Notes: generated from the letters alone by a model not told the origin. DNA of 64,000 nucleotides from an uncultured Clostridia bacterium (GCA_934621505.1 CAKTUU010000004.1:62001-126000), one strand, 5' to 3'. Positions 50,804-59,980 are shown, counted from the stretch's first letter. A program made the numbers and translations.

Positions 50804-52603
50804 ATGAAAAACTGCTCCTATCGCAAGAAGCTGCTGATTACCCACCTGGGCATTGTCATTATCGTTGTTTTGGCCATTACCACGCTGATGACCCTAACGG
50901 CTTCCCAGCAAACGGTGGCCGGAAACCTGGCCAGTCTGCGTCTTTTAACGGAACAGGCCACCATCAACTTTTTATCCAAGGCGGAAAGCATCCGCCAGCA
51001 TGTGTATACAACAGCCGTCAGCACCGGCGTGCCCGGTCTGGTTCGGCAGATGCGTTCTCAAAACATACGCAGCAATGATTATCTGCAAACCAAACAGGAC
51101 CTGATTGTCGCCCTGAGCAAAATGCTGGATACATCCGCGCTGTATGATTTTGTGACCGTCCGTGTGGACGATGGCGAATGCGTCAGCAATAACTTTTATA
51201 ACAGCAGGGACACCAGCGCCGCCGCTTATTACCGCCGCATTGAAAACGCGGCGGTTGCCCTGTTGAACGCTCCGCAATACGCGGCCAACCATTATGGGGC
51301 GAACGCCTGGGTGCGCACCGCCGACAGCGACCTGTTTCTTTTACGGGACGTATACACCACCAATCAGCTGCGCCATGTGGGGCGCATCGCCGTACATATT
51401 CCAGAGGAAAACTTGGTCAGTCTGGATGAGCGCAACCAGGATTCTCATTACACCCTGCTGTTTTATAACAAGCAGGGCAGCCTGCTGGCTCTGGCCGGAA
51501 AGCAGATGGATTCTGACGAATGGACGGATATCACACCGGATTCCATCATTAACGAATCGATAAAGACCGCCCGAGGCGCTTATGCCGCCTATCTGTGCCA
51601 AAACGACGGCTGGCAGGCCATTGGCCTGTTGCCTAACTCCGTGGTAAACGAGGTGCAAAATTCCGTTTTGCAAAGCAGCGCCTTGGTAGCGCTGCTGGGC
51701 ATCGCGGCGGGATTGGGCCTGGCCTGTGCTGTCAGCGCGCAGCTATCCGGCCAGATCAGCCGCCTGGTGGATTCTATGAGCCGGGTGGAGGCAGGCGACC
51801 TGACAGTGACCCTGCCAGTGGAAAGCAACGACGAAATCGGCACATTGACCAGTCATTTTAATACCATGACGGCCAAAATTCAGGAACTGGTAAACCGGCT
51901 GGTACAGGAAGAAGCCAATAAGCGTCAGGCGGAATATCAAAATCTGGAATATGAGTATCGCTTTCTGCAATGGCAGATCAACCCCCATTTTATTTATAAC
52001 GCGCTGGAAACGGTGAACGCGCTGGCAAAAATGGATGGTAATGACGAACTGTGCGATATGATTATGCTTTTGTCCGCCTATTTCAGGCGCAACGCGGAAA
52101 CCATGCGCAAGCGGTTTGCGCCTGTGCGGGAAGAATTTCGCAGTTTGAAGCAATACGTCAAGATCTATCATCACATTTATATTTATGAGGATACGCTGGA
52201 GGTGCCCTTCACCTATTCGCCAGAAGCAGGCGAGGCTTTGATTCCCACCATGATGATTCAGCCCCTGCTGGAAAACGCGCTGGTGCATGGGGCCAACGCC
52301 CAGGGCCATTCCCGGGTGAATGTAGACGCCTTTACCCGGCAGGATACGCTGGTGATTCAAATTCAGGACAACGGACAGGGAATGGACGGCCAAACCATCG
52401 CAAAGCTGCTTTCCGGAGCCGAGCCAAAGGAGCAGCTGGAGCGCACCTCGTTGGGCGTGCGTAATGTGACGGAGCGGATGCGGCTGATTTATGGCAGCTC
52501 CGCCTCGTTAACCATTACCAGTGCGCCGGGAAAGGGAACCTGCGTGGAAATGCATTTGCCCCTGTCCTATACAGAGTGGCGGCAGCCGCTGAAGCAGGAA
52601 TAG
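50804..52603 (+). CDS. Membrane sensor histidine kinase, YesM type, without adjacent regulator
   Basis: 599 residues. A first helix at about 13-36, an extracellular sensor region to about 285, and a second helix near 290-310; then a HAMP domain (SMSRVEAGDLTVTLPVESND), a coiled coil, the YesM-type histidine box WQINPHFIYNALE with His395, and a C-terminal HATPase domain (QPLLENALVHG, then IQDNGQGMD and GVRNVTERM). Kinases of this class normally pair with an AraC-type response regulator encoded next to them. None is adjacent, but an orphan regulator of exactly that kind is at 6702-8222. GGAGGT precedes the ATG. Ligand unknown; sugars are usual for the class. Confidence 0.88.
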   Translation: MKNCSYRKKLLITHLGIVIIVVLAITTLMTLTASQQTVAGNLASLRLLTEQATINFLSKAESIRQHVYTTAVSTGVPGLVRQMRSQNIRSNDYLQTKQDLIVALSKMLDTSALYDFVTVRVDDGECVSNNFYNSRDTSAAAYYRRIENAAVALLNAPQYAANHYGANAWVRTADSDLFLLRDVYTTNQLRHVGRIAVHIPEENLVSLDERNQDSHYTLLFYNKQGSLLALAGKQMDSDEWTDITPDSIINESIKTARGAYAAYLCQNDGWQAIGLLPNSVVNEVQNSVLQSSALVALLGIAAGLGLACAVSAQLSGQISRLVDSMSRVEAGDLTVTLPVESNDEIGTLTSHFNTMTAKIQELVNRLVQEEANKRQAEYQNLEYEYRFLQWQINPHFIYNALETVNALAKMDGNDELCDMIMLLSAYFRRNAETMRKRFAPVREEFRSLKQYVKIYHHIYIYEDTLEVPFTYSPEAGEALIPTMMIQPLLENALVHGANAQGHSRVNVDAFTRQDTLVIQIQDNGQGMDGQTIAKLLSGAEPKEQLERTSLGVRNVTERMRLIYGSSASLTITSAPGKGTCVEMHLPLSYTEWRQPLKQE

Positions 52604-52615
52604 CCACAAAAAAAA

Positions 52616-52657
52616 CGGGGCTGGATTCGTAAAAGAATCCAGCCCCGCCTGTTTTTT
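52616..52657. terminator. Bidirectional terminator between the kinase and malic enzyme genes
   Basis: Perfect 13-bp stem CGGGGCTGGATTC/GAATCCAGCCCCG with 6-nt loop; TTTTTTT on the right and AAAAAAAA on the left serve both strands. Confidence 0.9.
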
Positions 52658-52662
52658 TCGGC

Positions 52663-53835
52663 TTACACTCTGGCCACGCCGGTATCTCTGGCGGCCTGGG
52701 CCACGGCGGCGGCAACCGCCTTGCCCACCCGCTTGTCAAAGGCCTTGGGCATGATGTAGTCCGCGCTCAGCTCATCGTCGCTTACCAGCTCGGCAATGGC
52801 GTGGGAGGCCGCCATCTTCATGGCGTCGTTAATTTCCGTGGCCCGCACGTCCAGCGCGCCCCGGAAAATGCCCGGGAAGGCCAGCACATTGTTGATCTGG
52901 TTGGGAAAGTCGCTGCGGCCCGTGCCTACCACCGCCGCCCCGGCCTCCCTGGCCAGGTTGGGCAGAATTTCCGGCACAGGGTTGGCCATGGGGAACACGC
53001 ACGCGCCGGGAGCCATGCTGGCCACCATTTCCTTGCTGACAATGCCGGGAGCCGATACGCCGATGAACACGTCCGCACCCTTCATAGCGTCCGCCAGCGT
53101 GCCCCGCAGATGTTCCCGGTTGGTCACATGGCTCAGCTCCTCGTGGGCGGGGTTCAGCCCCTCCATGCCCTCGCAGATGATACCGAAGCGGTCCACCATA
53201 ATCAGGTTCTTCACGCCCAGGTCCATCAGGTGACGCCCGATGGAGCAGCCCGCCGCGCCCGCTCCGTTGATGACCACCTTTACCTGGTCAATCTTCTTGT
53301 TTACCACCCGCAGTGCGTTCAGCATGGCCGCCGCCACCACAATGGCGGTACCGTGCTGGTCGTCGTGGAACACGGGAATATCGCAGATTTCCTTCAGACG
53401 GCGCTCAATTTCAAAGCACCGGGGCGCGGCGATGTCCTCCAGGTTGATGCCCCCAAAGGAGCCGGAAATCAGGTAAATGGTGCGCACCAGTTCGTCCACG
53501 TCCTTGGACCGGATGCACAGCGGGAACGCGTCCACATCCGCAAATTCCTTAAACAGGCAGCACTTGCCCTCCATCACGGGCATGCCCGCCTCGGGACCGA
53601 TGTCCCCCAGGCCCAGCACGGCGGTGCCGTCGGTGATCACGGCCACCATGTTGCTGCGGCGGGTCAGTTCCCAGGACTTTTCATAATCGTCCCTGATGGC
53701 CAGGCAGGGCTCCGCCACGCCCGGCGTATAGGCCAGGGACAATTCCTCCGAATTGGTCACCGGCGTGCGGGACACCACTTCAATTTTGCCATGCCATTCA
53801 TAGTGCTTTTTCAGGGCTTCCGCTTTCACGTCCAT
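52663..53835 (-). CDS. Malic enzyme (NAD(P)-dependent, oxaloacetate-decarboxylating)
   Basis: 390 residues, the short bacterial malic enzyme that makes pyruvate and CO2 from malate. Seen: LSLAYTPGVAEPCLAI (substrate loop), VITDGTAVLGLGDIGPEAG, the metal-binding FHDDQHGTA with its Asp pair, and the Rossmann turn INGAGAAGCSIGR. The second nucleotide signature NPVPEILP is also present. There is a good AAAGGAG before the ATG. It starts 18 bp after an Ldh2-type dehydrogenase gene on the same strand, so malate made or used by that enzyme may pass to it. Cofactor choice cannot be told. Confidence 0.92.
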   Translation of the reverse strand: MDVKAEALKKHYEWHGKIEVVSRTPVTNSEELSLAYTPGVAEPCLAIRDDYEKSWELTRRSNMVAVITDGTAVLGLGDIGPEAGMPVMEGKCCLFKEFADVDAFPLCIRSKDVDELVRTIYLISGSFGGINLEDIAAPRCFEIERRLKEICDIPVFHDDQHGTAIVVAAAMLNALRVVNKKIDQVKVVINGAGAAGCSIGRHLMDLGVKNLIMVDRFGIICEGMEGLNPAHEELSHVTNREHLRGTLADAMKGADVFIGVSAPGIVSKEMVASMAPGACVFPMANPVPEILPNLAREAGAAVVGTGRSDFPNQINNVLAFPGIFRGALDVRATEINDAMKMAASHAIAELVSDDELSADYIMPKAFDKRVGKAVAAAVAQAARDTGVARV

Positions 53836-53853
53836 GTCCGTTTCTCCTTTTTC

Positions 53854-54978
53854 TTATTGATAGCTGCTCTCCAGCCCGTGTACGTCTACCTTGCCCAGGT
53901 ATTTTTCCACATCCATGCCCAGGTACCTGGCCATGTCCGCCATTTCCGCCACGGTGTTGATGTTTACGTCAATGCCGTTTTCCATCCGGTCCTGATAGGC
54001 GAAGGCCTCCTTTTCGCCGTGGGTATAAATGCGGGTCTGGCCGTCCGCCTTGGGCGCGTCCCGCAGTTCCTGCAAGCAGGCGGAGAAATGGGCCTTGATG
54101 GCCTCCGGGTCCCCAAACACATGGGGATCCACCGCCATAAAGCCGTGGCAGGTGCCGCTCTTGCCGCCCACGTTTACATGGCTGGAGGGCGTGCCCTGGG
54201 AAAATACGGAGCAGAAAATCTCGCACATCATGCCGTAGCCGTAGCCCTTGTGGCTGCCCAGCTGCTCGGTATTGCCGCCCACAGGCATAATGCCGCCGCC
54301 GTTTTTGGCCACAATGTTCTTCAGCACGTCCTTGGCGTCGGTGGAGGGGTGGCCGTCCTTGTTCAGGGCCCAGCCCTCGGGCAGGGGCTTTTCCATCTTG
54401 TTGTACACTTCCAGCTTGCCGCGGGTCACCACCGTGGTGGACGCGTCAAAGAAGAAGGGATAGGGCTCCGCGGGCGCCGCCAGCGCGATGGGGTTGGAGC
54501 CGATCATGGCCATGCGGGCAAAGGTGGGCACCATAATGGCCTCGCTGTTGGTCATGGCCATGCCGATCAGCCCCTGGTCGCAGGCCATTTTGGCATAGTA
54601 CCCCGCAATGCCGAAGTGGTTGGAATTGCGCACCGACACAATGGCCATGCCGGTTTTCTTCGCCTTTTCGATGGCCAGGTTCATGGCCTGATGGCTGACC
54701 AGCTGCCCCATGGCGTCATGGGCGTCGATGACCGCAGATACAGGCGTTTCAAACACGATTTCCGGCTTTGCGTCCACCTTGATCATGCCCTTTTCAATGC
54801 CCTTGTGGTACCGCACCAGACGCTGCATGCCGTGGCTTTCAATTCCGTACAGGTCCGACAGCAGCAGCACGTCGGTAATGATCTGCGCCTCCTCGCTGTT
54901 AAAACCGAATTCCTGGAACGCGTCCATGCAGAAGGTCTTCAGTTGCTCGTAGCTATAATGCAGGTATTTTGCCGACAT
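53854..54978 (-). CDS. Malate/L-lactate dehydrogenase-family oxidoreductase (Ldh2/YlbC/AllD type)
   Basis: 374 residues of the non-Rossmann malate/lactate dehydrogenase family (COG2055). The family signature SVRNSNHFGIAGYYAKMA holds the catalytic His, and FGINP-like GSNPIALAAPAE is also visible. Members act on malate, lactate, sulfolactate or ureidoglycolate. The ATG at 54978 has AGGAGG 9 nt upstream; an earlier ATG at 54996 has none. It is co-transcribed with malic enzyme, which makes malate a plausible substrate, though 2-hydroxy acids in general remain possible. An inverted repeat at 55058-55074 lies upstream and may be an operator. Confidence 0.85.
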   Translation of the reverse strand: MSAKYLHYSYEQLKTFCMDAFQEFGFNSEEAQIITDVLLLSDLYGIESHGMQRLVRYHKGIEKGMIKVDAKPEIVFETPVSAVIDAHDAMGQLVSHQAMNLAIEKAKKTGMAIVSVRNSNHFGIAGYYAKMACDQGLIGMAMTNSEAIMVPTFARMAMIGSNPIALAAPAEPYPFFFDASTTVVTRGKLEVYNKMEKPLPEGWALNKDGHPSTDAKDVLKNIVAKNGGGIMPVGGNTEQLGSHKGYGYGMMCEIFCSVFSQGTPSSHVNVGGKSGTCHGFMAVDPHVFGDPEAIKAHFSACLQELRDAPKADGQTRIYTHGEKEAFAYQDRMENGIDVNINTVAEMADMARYLGMDVEKYLGKVDVHGLESSYQ

Positions 54979-55057
54979 ATGGGGAAACCTCCTCATAATG
55001 ATATTATCTTTATTCATATCGTTTTTTCATCAAAATGTCGATACGAAAATCGCCGTT

Positions 55058-55074
55058 AAAATTCCCTGAATTTT
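55058..55074. promoter_or_regulatory. Inverted repeat upstream of the Ldh2/malic enzyme operon
   Basis: AAAATTC-CCT-GAATTTT, perfect 7-bp arms, within a wider partial repeat CGAAAAT ... ATTTTCG (55044-55076). It lies 80 bp before the dehydrogenase gene; no regulator gene is adjacent. Confidence 0.5.
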
Positions 55075-55083
55075 CGTCTTTTC

Positions 55084-55110
55084 AAAAAAAAACGGGGTGC
55101 TGGAACCCCG
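55084..55110 (-). terminator. Terminator of the SDR gene
   Basis: Minus strand CGGGGT-TCCAGC-ACCCCG followed by nine T. It separates the SDR gene from the dehydrogenase/malic enzyme operon. Confidence 0.88.
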
Positions 55111-55127
55111 CATGAAAACCAGAGCCG

Positions 55128-55871
55128 TCAGGTTTGCGCCGCGCCGTCCACGGACAGAATGGCGCCGGTTATATAGCTGGCCATATCGCTGGCCAGGAAC
55201 AAAAACGCGTTGGCCACTTCCTCGGGTTCACCCATACGGCCCAGAGGAATGGGCGCACAGATGCGGTCCACAATTTCCTTGGGCAGGGCCGCCACCATAT
55301 CCGTGCGGGTAACTCCGGGAGCCACCGCGTTTACGCGGATGCCCTCGCGGCCCAATTCGCGGGCCAGGCTCTTGGTCAAGCCGTTTACGGCGAATTTGCT
55401 GGTGGGATAGCCCACGCCGCTGGGCTGGCCGTACAGGCTGACCATGGAGCTGGTATTGATGATGCAGCCGCCGCCCTGACCCTTCATAACAGATTCCGCG
55501 GCCTTGCAGCCGTTAAACACGGCGGTCACATTCAAATCCATAATTTTCTGGAACGCTTCCGGCGTATACTGAGCCAGCGGCTCCCGGGCGGAAATGCCCG
55601 CGTTGTTTACCAGAATATCCAGCCGTCCATAGGCGGCCGCCACCTGATCCACCGCTGCCTTAACCTGGTCATACTGGGCCAGATCTGGGCACAGGCCCAT
55701 AACCGGCCAATCAGCATTCTCCGTCTTTAATTCCGCAACGGCCTTGTCCACGGTTTCCGCACGGCTGCCAAACAGGGCTACCTTGGCCCCGTTTTGCAAA
55801 AAGGTGCGCACGATGGCAAGACCAATTCCACGGGTTCCGCCTGTAACAATGGCTACTTTCCCTTGCAGCAT
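55128..55871 (-). CDS. Short-chain dehydrogenase/reductase (SDR, FabG-like)
   Basis: 247 residues, classical SDR: TGGTRGIG nucleotide motif at residues 11-18, NNAG at about 88, catalytic Ser in NTSSMVSLYG, then YPTSK (Tyr and Lys) and the end ASYITGAILSVDGA. These enzymes reduce or oxidise alcohols and ketones with NAD(P)H. The ATG at 55871 has GAGGA upstream; the frame extends to 55961 without a site. It stands alone, followed by its own terminator, upstream of the dehydrogenase/malic enzyme operon. Substrate unknown; FabG-like in size but not in a fatty-acid operon. Confidence 0.9.
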   Translation of the reverse strand: MLQGKVAIVTGGTRGIGLAIVRTFLQNGAKVALFGSRAETVDKAVAELKTENADWPVMGLCPDLAQYDQVKAAVDQVAAAYGRLDILVNNAGISAREPLAQYTPEAFQKIMDLNVTAVFNGCKAAESVMKGQGGGCIINTSSMVSLYGQPSGVGYPTSKFAVNGLTKSLARELGREGIRVNAVAPGVTRTDMVAALPKEIVDRICAPIPLGRMGEPEEVANAFLFLASDMASYITGAILSVDGAAQT

Positions 55872-55954
55872 AAAGGGTTCCTCTTTATTTATAACGCATG
55901 CGGCACGCTTTTGGCCGTCTTTGTGTTTGATGATAGCACGCTCTTGTGAAAAAA

Positions 55955-56710
55955 TCAACAATCAATTTGAGCGTCCGGATGCAAAAAGGCCAGCAGCTGA
56001 TCCCCATATGCATTAATGCGCTCGTGAATATATTTGGGGTACAGTAAATGCTTCACCGGGCCATGCACCGCGCGGTAAACCGCCGCCTGCTTTTCCGGCG
56101 GCGCGACCGCGTCCATGCCGCAGGTAGCCATCAGCACAGGGCAGGCAATCAGGCTGGCAAAGCGCGCACAATCCTGCCAGGGGCCGCTGCACAGCGGGTT
56201 TTGCACGGCGCATTTCTCCACCGGAAACAGCGCCGCCACAGCCATCGCCAGCGTACCGCCCAAGCCCTCGCCCCAGGCAACCGCCCCGCAGGTGTGGGGC
56301 AGATCAAAGCCCACATGCGCCGCCGTCAGCGCATCGGTATAGGTTTGCCGCGCCGTAGCGCCTTCCGGGCGGTTTTGCAGCGCCAGCACGCCATAGCCCA
56401 AAGCAATAAACCGGGTCATGTGGTACCAGCCCCGCACCGGGCAGGTCGCATCGTGATACATCAGCACCAGCGGAGCCTTTTCCAAATGGGCCGGACGAAT
56501 ATACCGGGCGTACAGCGTAACGCCGTCCGTGGCCTGAAACGCCAGGGTTTCATAGACCGCCATGGGGTTGCCGGCTGCATAGGGCAGGTGAACGACCGGG
56601 CCGTACTCCGCTGCCTTTTCCTTTTGGGTCTGCCATTCAGCAGTCCATTCTTCTTCCGCGCAAATCGGGGTAAGCTCCTGCACCAGCGCGTCCCATTCCT
56701 TGCGAATCAT
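55955..56710 (-). CDS. CE7/acetylxylan-esterase-like protein lacking the catalytic serine
   Basis: 251 residues of the alpha/beta-hydrolase type, most like the neighbouring CE7-family esterase. The lid and Asp/His parts remain (Asp200 in GMDAVAPP, His229 in KYIHERI), but the nucleophile elbow reads WGEGLGG where the paralogue has GASQGG, so the Ser is replaced by Gly149. The N-terminal part of the paralogue (about 50 residues) is also only partly matched. It overlaps the upstream gene by 4 bp (ATGA), so both are made together. A non-catalytic partner, a binding protein or early decay are possible; the frame is intact. Confidence 0.78.
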   Translation of the reverse strand: MIRKEWDALVQELTPICAEEEWTAEWQTQKEKAAEYGPVVHLPYAAGNPMAVYETLAFQATDGVTLYARYIRPAHLEKAPLVLMYHDATCPVRGWYHMTRFIALGYGVLALQNRPEGATARQTYTDALTAAHVGFDLPHTCGAVAWGEGLGGTLAMAVAALFPVEKCAVQNPLCSGPWQDCARFASLIACPVLMATCGMDAVAPPEKQAAVYRAVHGPVKHLLYPKYIHERINAYGDQLLAFLHPDAQIDC

Positions 56711-57657
56711 TGCTTCTTCGCCTCCTTTGTGAAAAACGACAGCAGCGCGTCGTCAAAGGCCTGAATTTCCTCATGGCCGAAGCCGGGGTAAAAAAGGCGC
56801 TCCTTGGGACATTGCAGCTGGTTGTACACCGCGTCCTGGGTTATGGGCGGGCAAACGTCATCCTCCAGACCGGTGCCGAACAGCACCTGACAGCGGACGC
56901 GGGAGGCCAAGTTATGGACATCGATGTACCCCAGCTTGGTAAACCATTCCTTTTCCCGGGAGCCGTCCGGGTCAAACCAGTGGGAATAATAGCGCAGTCC
57001 CTCGTAGGCGATGGCGTCCGCCCCTATTTCCCACACCTTTTGAAAATCACTGAGAAACGGGTACAGAATGGCCGCCCTGCTGGGCAGATCCGGGTTCAGG
57101 GCCGCGCAGGCCAGCCCCAGCCCGCCGCCCTGCGACGCGCCGTTGACGCACACCCGCCCCAGGTCGATTTCCTCCATCTTGCGGACAATGCGGCACAGCA
57201 GACGGATATTCTGGTACAGGCGCACATAGTACAAATCCTTGGGATCCCCCTCCAGACCGGCTACGATATGGCCGGTCACGGTGGTTCCCTCATAGCCGCC
57301 TACATCCTGCCCCCTGCCGCCCTGACCCGGGCATTCCATGGCCAGCACGGCAAAGCCCATGCCGGCGAAGGAGCTTAATTCCAGCCAGCTGCGGGCAGCC
57401 CCCGGATAGCCGTGAAACTGCAAAATCAGAGGCAGCGGCCCTTCCTGCCTGGGCCGCAGGTATTTGGCGTAAATCATGCCGCCGCGCACGCCCCGAAACC
57501 ACAAATCCCAAAACTCACAGGTGGAATAGGACGGAACCCGCGCCGGGGTAAAGCGGTAATCCAGCGGCAGCGTGTCCGCCTCCGCCATGCGCGCGTCCCA
57601 AAAATCGTCAAAATCCGCCGGTTTGGGGGTCGTACCCAGATAAAGCTGTTCCATCAT
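56707..57657 (-). CDS. CE7-family acetyl esterase (acetylxylan esterase/cephalosporin-C deacetylase type)
   Basis: 316 residues, usual for CE7 esterases. The catalytic triad can be placed: Ser175 in GASQGGG, Asp267 (or 266) in GLEDDVCPP, and His295 in PGFGHEEI. The family motif RGQDVGGYEG near residue 115 is present. These hexameric enzymes remove acetyl groups from xylo-oligosaccharides or small esters in the cytoplasm. AAGGAG lies 8 nt before the ATG. It is divergent from azlC. Its neighbour is a paralogue without the nucleophile. Confidence 0.9.
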   Translation of the reverse strand: MMEQLYLGTTPKPADFDDFWDARMAEADTLPLDYRFTPARVPSYSTCEFWDLWFRGVRGGMIYAKYLRPRQEGPLPLILQFHGYPGAARSWLELSSFAGMGFAVLAMECPGQGGRGQDVGGYEGTTVTGHIVAGLEGDPKDLYYVRLYQNIRLLCRIVRKMEEIDLGRVCVNGASQGGGLGLACAALNPDLPSRAAILYPFLSDFQKVWEIGADAIAYEGLRYYSHWFDPDGSREKEWFTKLGYIDVHNLASRVRCQVLFGTGLEDDVCPPITQDAVYNQLQCPKERLFYPGFGHEEIQAFDDALLSFFTKEAKKQ

Positions 57658-57753
57658 ACCCTACGCTCCTTTTTGGTCGTCTTGAGCTTTTGCATTCTCC
57701 TTTACACGGTCAAATTCCTTCCTTGTTTGCCATCTTGCACCAAAAAAGGAGGG

Positions 57754-57776
57754 ATTTCGCCCCGGGTTGGCGAAAT
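57754..57776 (+). other. Leader hairpin in the gap before azlC
   Basis: ATTTCGCC-CCGGGTT-GGCGAAAT, 8-bp stem, 50 bp before azlC; no T-tract on the plus strand. A clear promoter for azlC could not be identified. Confidence 0.4.
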
Positions 57777-57825
57777 GCTTGACGTTTTTTACGGCGATTT
57801 GATGGATGTAAGGAGGGCAAGAGGG

Positions 57826-58521
57826 ATGAAAAAGTCGTCCGCTTTCAGCCGTGCCTTTCACGCTTCCCTGCCGGTGATGACGGGCTATCTGGTGCTGGGC
57901 AGCGGTTTTGGCATTCTGATGCAGGCCAAGGGCTACCCCTGGTGGCTGGCCGTGGCGATGAGCGTTACCATTTACGCGGGCTCCATGCAGTATGTAACGG
58001 TGGAACTGCTCACCGGCGGCGCGTCCCTGCTGACCGCCGCCCTGATAACCCTGATGGTGAACGTGCGCCACCTGTTTTACGGCGTAGCCATGCTGGACAA
58101 GTACCAGCCTGCCGGCAAATACAAGCCCTACCTGATTTACGCCCTGACGGACGAAACTTTTTCCCTGGTGTGCTCCCCCGCCCTGCCGCCGGATGTGTCC
58201 TACGCGGCCTATGCCTTTTGGGTATCGCTGCTGGACCAGCTGTACTGGGTGGCGGGCACCGCGGCGGGCGCGCTGATTGGCAGCGTTGTTTCCTTTAATA
58301 CCACCGGCATCGATTTTTCCATGACGGCGCTGTTTGTGGTCATTCTGGTGGAGCAGTGGGAAAAGACCCGGGAGCACCGTCCCGCCCTGCTGGGCCTTGG
58401 CATTTCCGCCCTGTGCCTGGTGCTTTTCGGCTCCTCCAGCTTTTTGATTCCCGCCATGGCGGGCATTACCATCGCGCTGCTGGCCATGCGCCGTTCCCTG
58501 CAGGGAGGTGTGGACCTATGA
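57826..58521 (+). CDS. azlC: Branched-chain amino acid exporter, AzlC subunit
   Basis: 231 residues with about five to seven helices and the AzlC pattern: PVMTGYLVLGSGFGILMQAKG in the first helix, YAGSMQYVTVELL, and VNVRHLFYG followed by LTDETFSL. AzlC and AzlD form an exporter of branched-chain amino acids in the membrane. AAGGAGG lies 9 nt before the ATG. The end overlaps azlD by ATGA. A link to the rest of the window is not obvious. Confidence 0.9.
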   Translation: MKKSSAFSRAFHASLPVMTGYLVLGSGFGILMQAKGYPWWLAVAMSVTIYAGSMQYVTVELLTGGASLLTAALITLMVNVRHLFYGVAMLDKYQPAGKYKPYLIYALTDETFSLVCSPALPPDVSYAAYAFWVSLLDQLYWVAGTAAGALIGSVVSFNTTGIDFSMTALFVVILVEQWEKTREHRPALLGLGISALCLVLFGSSSFLIPAMAGITIALLAMRRSLQGGVDL

Positions 58522-58838
58522 CCCGTTCGCTGCTGCTGATCGCCGTTGTTTCCATCGTTACCATCGCGCTGCGTTTTCTGCCCTTTGTCATGTTTCGCGA
58601 CCGCACGCCGCAAACGGTGCTGTATCTGGGCAAGGTGTTGCCCTGCGCCATTATGGGCATGCTGGTGATATACTGTCTGAAGGACACGGACTTTACATCC
58701 CTGTCCGGCTGGGCGCCCCAGGCCATTTCCGTGGCGCTGGTGGTTGCGCTGCACCGCCTGAAGCACAACACCCTGCTATCCATCCTGGCGGGCACGGTAT
58801 GCTATATGCTGCTGGTGCAGCTGGTGTTTGCCGCCTGA
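58518..58838 (+). CDS. azlD: Branched-chain amino acid exporter, AzlD subunit
   Basis: 106 residues with three to four helices, the small AzlD partner; IALRFLPFVMFRDR and LGKVLPCAIMGMLVIYCLKD are the typical segments. It overlaps azlC by 4 bp, so the subunits are made together. It is followed by nadR after 63 bp. Confidence 0.88.
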   Translation: MTRSLLLIAVVSIVTIALRFLPFVMFRDRTPQTVLYLGKVLPCAIMGMLVIYCLKDTDFTSLSGWAPQAISVALVVALHRLKHNTLLSILAGTVCYMLLVQLVFAA

Positions 58839-58901
58839 TGCAGGAAACGCCAGCCGCCGCGTAGAATGTAATGGAATATCCTATCGATTTTGGAGGGAGC
58901 C

Positions 58902-59945
58902 ATGTATAAAACCGGTGTTTATTTCGGCCGATTTTTGCCCCCGCACCGGGGTCATCTGTATCAAATGATTGAGGCGTCCACCCGCTGTGAAAAGCTGGTG
59001 GTGGTCATTTCCGATAACGCGAACCAGACCCGGGAAATTTGCCGGCAAAACGGCCTGCCGGAAATTTCCTACCGGCTGCGCAAGCAGTGGATTTCCCAGC
59101 AGATACAGGATATATCCCACATTGTGGTACGGGTGCTGGACGAAACGGATATTCCCGTTTATCCGGACGGCTGGGAACTATGGAGCCAGCGTATGCGCCA
59201 GGTGGTAGGCGAGCCAATCGACGCGTTTTTTGTAGGCGATATGGAGTACGGTCAAACCCTGGCCACCTATTTCCCGGAATCCCGGGTGGAGCTGTTTGAC
59301 CCCAGCCGGACCCGCTATCCCATCTCCGCCACGGATATCCGGGAAAACATTCTGGGCAACTGGCACTATATTCTGGGCGCGGCCCGTCCCTTCTTTGCCA
59401 AAAAGGTGCTGATCGCCGGGACGGAAAGCTGTGGCAAAACCACCCTGACAAAGTGCCTGGCCAAATTGTACAACACCTCCTGGTCGGAGGAGGTAGGCCG
59501 CTACTATGCCCGGGATTATCTGGGCAATGACGAAACCATCTATACCGACGAGGACTTCAGCCGCATCGCCCATATCCAGTACGAGCAGGATTACCACGCC
59601 CTGCGCACCGCCAATAAGGTCTGCTTCTTTGACACCGACGCCACCTATACCGATTATTTCAGCGAATTGTACATGGGCCACCGCAACGAGCTGGTGGAAA
59701 AGTACATCGACCATAACCGCTACGACCTGCTGATTTACCTGACCCCGGATGTGAAATGGGTGGCCGACGGCCAGCGGCTGAACGGCGAGGAGGAGAAGCG
59801 CCGCAAGCTCAGCAAGCGTTTATACGACATGTATGTCAGCTATGGCTTTGGCGGCAAAATCGTGGTGGTCAGCGGCAGCTACGAGCAGCGGCTGGCCCAG
59901 GCCATCGACCTGGTGGATACCCTGCTGGAAGGCGCTCAGCCCTGA
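58902..59945 (+). CDS. nadR: NadR-type nicotinamide-nucleotide adenylyltransferase / ribosylnicotinamide kinase
   Basis: 347 residues in two domains. Residues 1-160 are a nucleotidyltransferase (GVYFGRFLPPHRGHLYQM with the HxGH motif; RYPISATDIRENI). Residues 165-345 are a P-loop kinase (LIAGTESCGKTTLTKCLA), with EEVGRYYARDYLGND and the later Asp residues. This is NadR without the N-terminal DNA-binding helix-turn-helix of enteric bacteria, so it is an enzyme, not a repressor. It salvages nicotinamide riboside into NAD. GGAGGGAG precedes the ATG. A consensus promoter for the next transcript lies 36 bp after the stop. Confidence 0.92.
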   Translation: MYKTGVYFGRFLPPHRGHLYQMIEASTRCEKLVVVISDNANQTREICRQNGLPEISYRLRKQWISQQIQDISHIVVRVLDETDIPVYPDGWELWSQRMRQVVGEPIDAFFVGDMEYGQTLATYFPESRVELFDPSRTRYPISATDIRENILGNWHYILGAARPFFAKKVLIAGTESCGKTTLTKCLAKLYNTSWSEEVGRYYARDYLGNDETIYTDEDFSRIAHIQYEQDYHALRTANKVCFFDTDATYTDYFSELYMGHRNELVEKYIDHNRYDLLIYLTPDVKWVADGQRLNGEEEKRRKLSKRLYDMYVSYGFGGKIVVVSGSYEQRLAQAIDLVDTLLEGAQP

Positions 59946-59980
59946 AAAGGTACCAATTTTTCCATCTCCCTTTTTCGCTA

